A stretch of DNA of 11,628 nt from Lewinellaceae bacterium (GTDB lineage: Bacteria; Bacteroidota; Bacteroidia; Chitinophagales; Saprospiraceae): positions 1-11,628 of the forward strand of contig JADJRC010000052.1 in the NCBI GenBank assembly GCA_016712415.1. Reading direction: 5' to 3'. Numbering within the stretch: position 1 is the first letter of the stretch; each line of letters begins with the position of its first letter. The notes under the pieces were generated by a model, which saw only the letters and a list, made by a program, of their open reading frames with translations, did not search any database and was not told the origin of the DNA. Positions 7,423 through 11,628 of the stretch are shown here, in pieces. The translations under genes and the position numbers were made by a program.

Positions 7423-7985
7423 CCAAGTACACCGTATCGAAAGGCGGCCACGCTTTCAAGATCGGGGGTATCCTCCCGGCTGTTCCCGTCGTCCGCAAGG
7501 GCATTGAGCGCGTGGAATGGCGCGTTAAGTTCGCTCCTAATTGTGCCTATTCGCTTACCGGGGTGGATCAAGGCGACTGGAATAAAGGCGGCGGCGTATC
7601 GTTCGATCTGCTCACCAACCACCAGGACGCGGCAATGTGGGGGTGGCGGTATAATCCCCTGACCGGCTTGATTGAATTGACGGCGTATTGTCACATCGAC
7701 GGGAAACGACCGTTTCTGAAAGGATCCAGCTATTCCCAATCACACCCCGGCGTATCGGGCGAGGTGTGCCTGGAGGTAGAGCCGGAAATGGAGGCCGTCG
7801 TTACGCTGCTTATTGGCCGAAAAGAAAAGCGGTATGACCTGTATTTTGGTTTGGCGGGCGGGAAGCAGTATAAGGTCGGCATACCGTACACCCATAGCAA
7901 GACAATAGGTCGGATCATTGGGCCTTGGTTTGGGGGGAACAACCCAGCGCCGCATCGGATGGATATTTTCTTAGACAGGAAATAG
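7419..7985 (+). CDS. Conserved-looking phage protein of unknown function (188 aa)
   Basis: There is no signal peptide or membrane helix. The composition is that of a small beta-sandwich: alternating hydrophobic strands, many aromatic and Gly residues. Notable stretches are VEWRVKFAPNCAYSLTG, GVSFDLLTNHQDAAMWGWRYNP, LIELTAYCHIDGKR, and near the end GRIIGPWFGGNNPAPHRMDIFL. A 'GWR.NP...IEL.AY...G.R' core with a 'FGGN..APH' ending is, from memory, a pattern of uncharacterised proteins near the fibre genes of Bacteroidota phages. It recalls carbohydrate-binding jelly rolls but I cannot name a family. It overlaps the small membrane protein gene (ATGA) and is the last gene of the fibre-sulfatase run. 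It may be a virion decoration, an adhesin or a glycan-binding accessory. Confidence 0.65.
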   Translation: MTKYTVSKGGHAFKIGGILPAVPVVRKGIERVEWRVKFAPNCAYSLTGVDQGDWNKGGGVSFDLLTNHQDAAMWGWRYNPLTGLIELTAYCHIDGKRPFLKGSSYSQSHPGVSGEVCLEVEPEMEAVVTLLIGRKEKRYDLYFGLAGGKQYKVGIPYTHSKTIGRIIGPWFGGNNPAPHRMDIFLDRK

Positions 7986-8081
7986 GCCCAAGGCTTTTAG
8001 CGAAAAGTTGTTCGGTCACATAAGAGTTTTGAGATCGAAACGGCACACTACCCGTGACATATTGTGAGAAACGCAAAGGGA

Positions 8082-8376
8082 ATGGACACAGAGCTAAAGG
8101 GCGTATCGAACGCCCTGGCAGTATTCGGAGCTTACGGAATAAGCCTTGCCGAATTTACGGGCATGGTCGATCTTCCGCTTTGGGTTGGGGGTCTTTTCGG
8201 CCCTGGCCGGTACGGTATTGACCGGAACCCTGATCTTAATCCGCCTGGCTGAGTTCCGCCTAAAAATGGCAGAGGCCAAGCGGGCTGAATTGGAAAATGA
8301 AAAATTTGAACATGGAAACGAGAACACGCACACAGACAAAGACAAAAAAGCAGGCGATGAAGGAACGAGTGATTGA
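8082..8376 (+). CDS. Small membrane protein with coiled-coil tail, interrupted by a frameshift
   Basis: Two overlapping frames make one sensible protein. From ATG 8082 (preceded by AAAGGG) the first frame reads MDTELKGVSNALAVFGAYG and ISLAEFTGMVDLPLWVGG, then decays into GPGRYGIDRNP and stops at 8252. The next frame, one base on, reads FSALAGTVLTGTLILIRLAEF, a good membrane helix. It continues with charged helix LKMAEAKRAELENEKFEHG and a hydrophilic end, stopping at TGA 8374-8376. Dropping one base from GGGGG (8187-8191) or TTTT (8194-8197) fuses them into about 97 residues: a soluble or re-entrant N-part, one membrane segment and a coiled-coil tail. The function is unknown; the position beside other small membrane proteins suggests a lysis or holin accessory. 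About 95 bases upstream (7986-8081) show only a weak hairpin (CTTTT-AGCG-AAAAG, 7994-8007). Confidence 0.5.
8187..8197 (+). other. Apparent +1 frameshift site (G5/T4 runs) in a small membrane protein gene
   Basis: GGGGG followed by TC and TTTT marks the point where the coding signal moves from the frame starting at 8082 to the frame ending at 8376. Losing one G gives WVGVFSALAG; losing one T gives WVGGLSALAG. The direction is the same as at 4138 and 5832. Confidence 0.5.
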
Positions 8377-8461
8377 GTGGTTCCTGATCCTCCACCCTGC
8401 CTTGCAAATGATAGCCCTCGCCGCTTTTTTCCTGTTCGCGTGGGACCAATGCAGGGGTTAG
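8357..8461 (+). CDS. Possible 34-residue membrane peptide
   Basis: ATG 8357 overlaps the end of the previous gene by 20 bases and runs to TAG 8459-8461. The product MKERVIEWFLILHPALQMIA, then LAAFFLFAWDQCRG, has one hydrophobic helix (about residues 8-29) after a short charged start. Without it there would be an unexplained gap to the gene at 8525. Overlap with a coiled-coil membrane protein recalls nested spanin pairs, but there is no convincing lipobox before the Cys, so I do not call it Rz1. It is short enough to be chance. Confidence 0.4.
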   Translation: MKERVIEWFLILHPALQMIALAAFFLFAWDQCRG

Positions 8462-8524
8462 GGTATATCGTTGCTTAGATCGCTTTAAAATGAGCCGTTC
8501 AAAAACTATTTAACATAATGTATT

Positions 8525-9001
8525 ATGAAAAAGACTAAAACAAGATTAGAGTCAACCAACTTCCTCGCCAATGTCGTTATGCTGGTTTTTATCGCCCTGG
8601 GGGTGAATGGAATTGAAACAAACCTCGACCCGGCGCAAACCGTGCAGGAGCTGATGGCGAAGAACATGGAGTTTATCATCCAAATCCTCATCCCGGCGCT
8701 CATCACAATGGGGGCGAAAATCTGGAAGAACATCGAGGCGGGAATATTCTCGTTCAAGGCAATGATTAAGAGCCCGAACTTCATTACCCAGGCTATCGTT
8801 GTTTTGGCCGGAATCCTGGGCACAATCGGAATAATGCTCCCCGAGACCGCGTCCACCGAATTGACGACGGCCATTTTCGGCGGGTCCGTTATTGCGATCA
8901 TTGGCGCGGTGATTGCGAACGTGCTAAATCCCTTGTGGCATTTCCTTAAGCCGCTGATTTTTCCTCCAAAGGATACGCCCGCGCCTGCAAGACCGAGATA
9001 A
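8525..9001 (+). CDS. Four-helix membrane protein, holin candidate (158 aa)
   Basis: A basic start (MKKTKTR) is followed by four hydrophobic segments: about 13-30 (FLANVVMLVFIALGVNGI), 48-65 (MEFIIQILIPALITMGAK), 87-105 (ITQAIVVLAGILGTIGIML) and 114-133 (TTAIFGGSVIAIIGAVIANV). The end is a short Pro/basic tail (PPKDTPAPARPR). Size, segment count and position after the tail genes fit a holin or a lysis-associated membrane protein, but no named holin family is recognised. The upstream 63 bases are AT-rich with a small palindrome (ATAAT-GT-ATTAT, 8515-8526) over the start codon. A strong terminator follows 30 bases after the stop, so this is the last gene of the transcript. Confidence 0.65.
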   Translation: MKKTKTRLESTNFLANVVMLVFIALGVNGIETNLDPAQTVQELMAKNMEFIIQILIPALITMGAKIWKNIEAGIFSFKAMIKSPNFITQAIVVLAGILGTIGIMLPETASTELTTAIFGGSVIAIIGAVIANVLNPLWHFLKPLIFPPKDTPAPARPR

Positions 9002-9031
9002 TTTTTTCAGTCAGTCATATTCCATGCCCCG

Positions 9032-9056
9032 GCCCCGTCATTTGGCGGGGCTTTTT
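9032..9056 (+). terminator. Rho-independent terminator
   Basis: GCCCCG (9032-9037) pairs with CGGGGC (9046-9051) around an 8-base loop, followed by TTTTT and a further T-rich run. It lies 30 bases after the stop of the 8525 gene and before the next promoter, marking the end of the tail/lysis transcript. Confidence 0.85.
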
Positions 9057-9067
9057 CTTTTCCCAAC

Positions 9068-9096
9068 TGTTGCATTCCCCGCAACACTTCGCAACA
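9068..9096. promoter_or_regulatory. Clustered GTTGC/GCAAC repeats upstream of a promoter
   Basis: TGTTGC (9068-9073) and GCAACA (9081-9086) form a 6-base inverted repeat with a 7-base spacer. A second GCAACA follows at 9091-9096. Another GTTGC (9120-9124) overlaps the -33 element. Four related half-sites within 57 bases suggest a regulator binding region; a hairpin is the alternative. The regulator is not identifiable. Confidence 0.35.
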
Positions 9097-9120
9097 GCCG
9101 CGACAAAATCAACGGGAAAG

Positions 9121-9151
9121 TTGCAAGCGGCTAAAATTTGGTGTACATTTA
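9121..9151 (+). promoter_or_regulatory. Bacteroidota-type promoter for the 9187 gene
   Basis: TTG at 9121-9123, 20 bases, then TACATTTA at 9144-9151 match the phylum's -33 TTG / -7 TAnnTTTG pattern except for the final base. The predicted start of transcription is near 9157, giving a short leader of about 30 bases before ATG 9187. Confidence 0.55.
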
Positions 9152-10538
9152 GCGGCTAAGAAATTTAACCGCTAAATTCATGGAATATGAAAATTCTAAA
9201 AACCGTCCCTCAAAACGGGGACATTTATTCGCACGAAGCCCCGACCGCTAAGGTTTTAATCGGGCTTACCTGGTTCTTCCTGCTCATTTCAGCCGTGACC
9301 GTAACCGCCGCCTGGGAGGTATTTCTACAAGATCAACTCTCCGGGCTTGGCGGCTGGAAATGGCCTTTGCTGATTGCGTGGGGATTGGCTTTCGTCTTGC
9401 CTATCGAGGTCATGGTATTGGAGTTGTCGAAATACTTTTGGCGTTCGATCATCAAGGGATACCACAAGGGCGAACACAAAGGGCAATTCTGGACCGCTGC
9501 CGCCCTGCTCCTGCTCCTATTCGTCTATTCGGGCTTCATGTCTCAGAAGGCCACCAAAGCGGCTATGGTGGACGCGGCCCCGGAACAAAAGACGATCAAC
9601 ACCGAAGCGCTCGATATTACCTACCGAAAGCAGATGGGCGCGGCGGCTTTGGCGTATTCCGAAAATGCGGACGCGGTGGAAGCCCGGTACAACGACATGG
9701 AGAAAGCAGCCACGCGAAGCCACGCAGCTAAGATCGACGCGCTGCAAAAGGATTATGAAATCTTAGACGCTAAAAACAATCCGGCCAACACTAAGCGGCT
9801 AAACAATATCAGCCGCCAAATCTTAGCGGCTGAAAAGGCTAAGGCCGACGAACTAGCAAAACTCGCAACGGCTGAAAACGCGGAACTTGCAGATTTTCAA
9901 GCGGCTAAAAGCGCCGCTGAAAAGTCAGCGGCTAAACAGCGGGAAACCAACCTGACTATCTTGACCGATACCGGGACGACCGACAACGCGGCTAAAGGAA
10001 AATTCGCCAAGGTATTCTCCACCCTCATTTCGGTAGTGGCTGCGTTCGCGGTTATGTTTGTGTTCTTGTTGGCCCGGTTCATTGAGCTATTCTACCACCG
10101 GACCGGGATTAAGCGCCGGGTGTTCGCTGAAAATTCGGACATAAACGGCGGGGTGCTGCTTGAAGTGATCCGCTTTCCTTTCGTCTATGTCGCGCGCCAC
10201 CTGTCCGACTGGATCGGAAGGAAGTACGCCGCCCTGCCTAAGCCGCTGCCCCCGCGTGACCTGGACGTGCTGTATGATTCGTCTGAAATGACGGCTACGA
10301 TAGTCAGCGCATCCGGGAATAAGCCGGAAGCGGCTAAAGAAAAGGGTATGACCATGCGCCCAACCTTGCCGCCAAATCTTGTACCTGTGGCTAATACAGA
10401 ACCGGGGCTAAGGCCGTCGGCTAAGGTCGTAGAAACCCCTCCCCCGGCCCCTGAAATCGAAGCGGCTAAAATCGTAGAACCTTTTAGGCTAAAGGAGTCT
10501 AAGCCGCTAAACGATCTGGCTAAAATCGAAGCGGCTAA
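9126..10538 (+). repeat. Dispersed, one-strand GGCTAA motif (often AGCGGCTAAA)
   Basis: I count 15 copies of GGCTAA on the + strand: 2 in the leader (9129, 9154) and 13 in the coding region (9797, 9837, 9903, 9930, 9990, 10332, 10389, 10406, 10419, 10464, 10487, 10518, 10533). Near-copies with CGCTAA are at 9171, 9247, 9768 and 10505. None was found on the other strand of this stretch, nor on either strand of bases 1-9100. Ten coding copies are read as GCT-AA and three as CTA-A (9797, 10406, 10487), so the word is not simply a repeated peptide. The longer form AGCGGCTAA(A/G) recurs at 9126, 9151, 9794, 9929, 10329, 10461 and 10530. Confidence 0.65.
9147..9177. promoter_or_regulatory. Dyad operator overlapping the -7 element
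   Basis: ATTTAGCGG (9147-9155) and CCGCTAAAT (9169-9177) are perfect 9-base inverted arms separated by 13 bases. Within the left arm lies a second, smaller dyad, TTAGC-G-GCTAA (9149-9159). The site covers the -7 element and the presumed transcription start, the classic place for a repressor. The half-site GCTAA is the same word repeated inside the gene that follows. Confidence 0.5.
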
Positions 10539-10893
10539 AGAAAATAGCCGGGGCATACCGGACGAGCTGGAGGATATAATCAAGGCCGCTTTCAAGAACC
10601 CCGTCACCGATCCGGCAGACTTTTATAGCCGCTTAGGAATTTGGCCGAAAGATTACCACACAGCTTTCGACTACCTGGAAAAGCTAAAAAAGACCGCCCG
10701 CAACGCATACGCAGCGGCCAACAACCCGAAAGGCAAAGAGGCCACCCGTTCAGCCAATAACACCCGCCTTGCCTACCTGGAAGCGGAGTTGTGCCGCCTG
10801 TCTGCCGGGATAGTAGGAGCCGATGGGGGTATAAAGTTCCGGTGGATACTCGACGAAAAGGAGCGTAAAGATTGGCGTTCCCGGATTAAATGA
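9187..10893 (+). CDS. Four-pass membrane protein with periplasmic coiled coil and cytoplasmic tail (568 aa)
   Basis: No named family is recognised. Membrane helices lie at about residues 23-45, 58-79, 101-118 and 277-299. Residues about 140-255 are an Ala/Lys/Glu-rich coiled coil between helices three and four. Positive loops (KYFWRSIIKGYHKGEHK after helix two, HRTGIKRR after helix four) place the N-terminus, the second loop and the 265-residue C-terminal part in the cytoplasm, and the coiled coil in the periplasm. The C-terminal part has a Pro-rich linker (about 360-440) and a helical, basic end domain with FYSRLGIWPKDYHTAFDYLEKL. The architecture resembles a membrane sensor or a scaffold; superinfection exclusion or lysis control are guesses. 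It has its own promoter and operator. The coding region carries many GGCTAA words. The start is the ATG just after the operator. Confidence 0.7.
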   Translation: MKILKTVPQNGDIYSHEAPTAKVLIGLTWFFLLISAVTVTAAWEVFLQDQLSGLGGWKWPLLIAWGLAFVLPIEVMVLELSKYFWRSIIKGYHKGEHKGQFWTAAALLLLLFVYSGFMSQKATKAAMVDAAPEQKTINTEALDITYRKQMGAAALAYSENADAVEARYNDMEKAATRSHAAKIDALQKDYEILDAKNNPANTKRLNNISRQILAAEKAKADELAKLATAENAELADFQAAKSAAEKSAAKQRETNLTILTDTGTTDNAAKGKFAKVFSTLISVVAAFAVMFVFLLARFIELFYHRTGIKRRVFAENSDINGGVLLEVIRFPFVYVARHLSDWIGRKYAALPKPLPPRDLDVLYDSSEMTATIVSASGNKPEAAKEKGMTMRPTLPPNLVPVANTEPGLRPSAKVVETPPPAPEIEAAKIVEPFRLKESKPLNDLAKIEAAKENSRGIPDELEDIIKAAFKNPVTDPADFYSRLGIWPKDYHTAFDYLEKLKKTARNAYAAANNPKGKEATRSANNTRLAYLEAELCRLSAGIVGADGGIKFRWILDEKERKDWRSRIK

Positions 10894-10923
10894 AAAATAG
10901 TTCAAAAATAAGTACCCCAAAAC

Positions 10924-10956
10924 TTGACAGGTATTTATATTTTGGTGTATCTTTAT
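10924..10956 (+). promoter_or_regulatory. Putative promoter for the small gene at 11005
   Basis: TTGACA at 10924 is followed 22 bases after its TTG by TATCTTTA (10949-10956), a fair match to the Bacteroidota -7 element with slightly long spacing. The surrounding AT-rich stretch breaks with the GC-rich gene before it. No terminator is obvious between 10893 and here. Confidence 0.4.
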
Positions 10957-11004
10957 CCTATCACAACCGGATACCCGAAGCCGGAACCAAGTAGGGATTG
11001 TAAT

Positions 11005-11148
11005 ATGTTCTGGATTGAGTTTATACAACCTAACGGCACGAAAAGGCATTCCGTTGCCACCTCTATCGCCGAGGCGATAGGGCTAAAATTAGACACGGAT
11101 GTATGCGCCATTATTACGGACCAAAGAGGAGTGGTTAGATACTATTGA
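11005..11148 (+). CDS. Small protein of unknown function (47 aa)
   Basis: ATG 11005 opens a frame encoding MFWIEFIQPNGTKRHSVATS, then IAEAIGLKLDTDVCAIITDQ and RGVVRYY. It reads like a tiny alpha/beta protein with no membrane segment and a plausible folded pattern (IEFI, AEAIGL, CAIITD). The frame extends upstream to a TTG at 10924, but that is the promoter's -33 element, so the ATG is chosen. It contains one further GGCTAA (11082-11087). No family is recognised; small phage regulators of this size are common, but none can be named here. Confidence 0.5.
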   Translation: MFWIEFIQPNGTKRHSVATSIAEAIGLKLDTDVCAIITDQRGVVRYY

Positions 11149-11185
11149 CGACCGCAGCGGAGACTAAGGGGATTTTTAAAGTAGC

Positions 11186-11216
11186 TTGCAAATCTCCCCG
11201 CTATATCGTACCTTAG
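11186..11216 (+). promoter_or_regulatory. Bacteroidota-type promoter of a structured RNA
   Basis: TTG at 11186-11188, exactly 20 bases, then TACCTTAG at 11209-11216 gives the same layout and spacing as the 9121 promoter. The -7 element again runs into TTAGCGG (11213-11219), and CCGCTA (11198-11203) forms an inverted partner to TAGCGG (11214-11219). A shared regulator with the 9121 promoter is possible. Confidence 0.5.
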
Positions 11217-11221
11217 CGGAG

Positions 11222-11337
11222 AATACAATAAGAGAAATACCTTTTCTATTCGAGTGGCTGCGAAAAGAAAAGGTAACTGAGAGGCCTTAGAACCCCTCAC
11301 TTGCCCGGACAGACAGCCACCTGTACCGGGCTTTTTT
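11222..11337 (+). ncRNA. Structured RNA with kissing loops, upstream of the methyltransferase
   Basis: About 115 bases between a promoter and a terminator carry no credible reading frame but three hairpins. P1 pairs 11238-11247 with 11266-11275 (10 pairs), then one A-A mismatch and four more pairs (11249-11252 with 11261-11264), with apical loop AGTGGCTG (11253-11260). P2 pairs TGAG-A-GG (11278-11284) with CC-C-CTCA (11293-11299) around an 8-base loop. P3 is the terminator hairpin, with loop ACAGCCAC (11313-11320). The P1 loop GUGGCUG is perfectly complementary to CAGCCAC in the P3 loop, so the two 8-base loops can kiss over 7 pairs. No known RNA family is recognised. It may be a free small RNA or an attenuator of the methyltransferase gene that starts 17 bases later. 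Confidence 0.55.
11303..11337 (+). terminator. Rho-independent terminator (P3 of the structured RNA)
   Basis: GCCCGGACAG (11303-11312) pairs with CTGT-a-CCGGGC (11321-11331), ten pairs with one bulged A, followed by six T's (11332-11337). It lies between the 11186 promoter and the methyltransferase start, so it either ends a stand-alone RNA or attenuates the downstream gene. Confidence 0.85.
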
Positions 11338-11354
11338 ATGCCAAAAATTCAACT

Positions 11355-11628
11355 ATGACATTTCCATACAGATGGACGCTGAAAGATGTAACCTTTACCA
11401 AAGACAAAGGGAAGGCGTTTTCTTGCTTTGCTTGTGGCGGTGGGTCAACAATGGGCTATAAATTGGCAGGCTTTGATGTGATCGGGTGCAATGAGATTGA
11501 CCCTAAAATGATTGAAGCATACAAAGCTAACCATAACCCAAAATATGCTTATTTAGAGCCAATACAGACCTTTAAATTAAGAACTGATTTACCTGATGAA
11601 CTTTACAATTTGGATATTTTGGATGGTT
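11355..11628 (+). CDS. DNA (cytosine-5)-methyltransferase, N-terminal end (3' partial)
   Basis: The first 91 residues are visible. After a short lead (MTFPYRWTLKDVTFTKDKGK) comes the SAM-binding motif I of C5 methyltransferases, FSCFACGGGSTMGYKLAGF, followed by VIGCNEIDPKMIEAYKANH, in which the acidic E-I-D binds the SAM ribose. The sequence stops at LDILDG, just where the catalytic PC motif (G-S-P-P-C) would be expected. Such enzymes methylate cytosine in a short target and in phages protect DNA from host restriction. Target specificity lies beyond the window. Base composition is clearly AT-richer than the tail genes (bases 11521-11580 are about 30% GC), suggesting separate acquisition. The start is the ATG after the structured RNA and its terminator. 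Confidence 0.85.
   Translation, partial: MTFPYRWTLKDVTFTKDKGKAFSCFACGGGSTMGYKLAGFDVIGCNEIDPKMIEAYKANHNPKYAYLEPIQTFKLRTDLPDELYNLDILDG

Noticed and set aside
6966..7739. 257-residue minus-strand frame
   Set aside because: It lies antisense to the FGE, the small membrane protein and the 7419 gene, all with better coding character. Its composition is shadow-like (Arg/Pro-rich).
8146..8461. Rz/Rz1 spanin pair
   Set aside because: The nested arrangement is suggestive, but the second peptide lacks a lipobox and the first has no clear periplasmic spanin pattern.
9360..9766. Two alternative + strand frames inside the 568-residue gene
   Set aside because: They are Arg/Ser/Gly-rich shadows of the membrane and coiled-coil region with no start context.
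11222..11337. Type III antitoxin RNA or CRISPR-related RNA
   Set aside because: There are no tandem repeats or spacers, and the downstream gene is a methyltransferase rather than a toxin nuclease or Cas protein.
11338..11358. Six-codon frame (ATG to TGA) overlapping the methyltransferase start as a leader peptide
   Set aside because: It begins directly at the end of the terminator T-run, codes no notable residue run, and is easily explained by chance.
1..11628. tRNA genes, CRISPR arrays, insertion sequences or attachment sites
   Set aside because: No cloverleaf with a T-arm, no spaced direct repeats, no transposase, no integrase and no long terminal repeats were seen on either strand.

Overview
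The window reads as part of a tailed phage or prophage of a Bacteroidota host. The host assignment rests on three observations. Two exported proteins carry short Sec signals whose predicted cleavage leaves Gln at +1 (LRA|Q at 2800, ALA|Q at 5284), a habit described for this phylum. Two upstream regions fit the Bacteroidota promoter pattern of TTG, about 20 bases, then TAnnTTTG. The tail-fibre and baseplate-like sequences are of the kind I associate with Bacteroidota prophages. All genes are on the + strand and tightly packed. Most of the window is GC-rich, with an AT-richer end after about 11.15 kb.

Bases 2-5284 are the tail module: the C-terminal end of a tape measure protein, a 680-residue tail/baseplate-like protein, and a long fibre ending in a LamG-like domain. 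The fibre is split by a one-base frameshift near 4138. Bases 5284-7253 encode a Sec-exported S1-family sulfatase, also interrupted by a one-base shift (at 5832-5835), followed by a lipoprotein of the formylglycine-generating enzyme (FGE) family that keeps both catalytic cysteines. This is a phage-borne enzyme pair in which the second protein could mature the first. A 54-residue membrane protein (7258) and a 188-residue protein of unknown function (7419) close the run.

Bases 7986-9001 hold small membrane proteins, a plausible but unproven holin/lysis area, one of them again frameshifted (near 8187-8197). A Rho-independent terminator follows at 9032-9056. A new promoter with a dyad operator then drives a 568-residue protein with four membrane segments, a periplasmic coiled coil and a cytoplasmic tail. 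Its gene and leader are studded with the hexamer GGCTAA, which I found nowhere in the preceding 9.1 kb.

From 10.9 kb there is a 47-residue small protein, then a promoter, a structured RNA of about 115 nt with three hairpins whose first and last loops are complementary over 7 bases, and finally the start of an AT-rich cytosine-5 DNA methyltransferase cut by the window edge.

Working picture (inference): a tail and fibre module that binds a surface polysaccharide, with a self-maturing sulfatase added to attack sulfated glycans, followed by lysis genes and a separately regulated accessory region. The two most unusual items are the sulfatase-FGE pair and the kissing-loop RNA in front of the methyltransferase.
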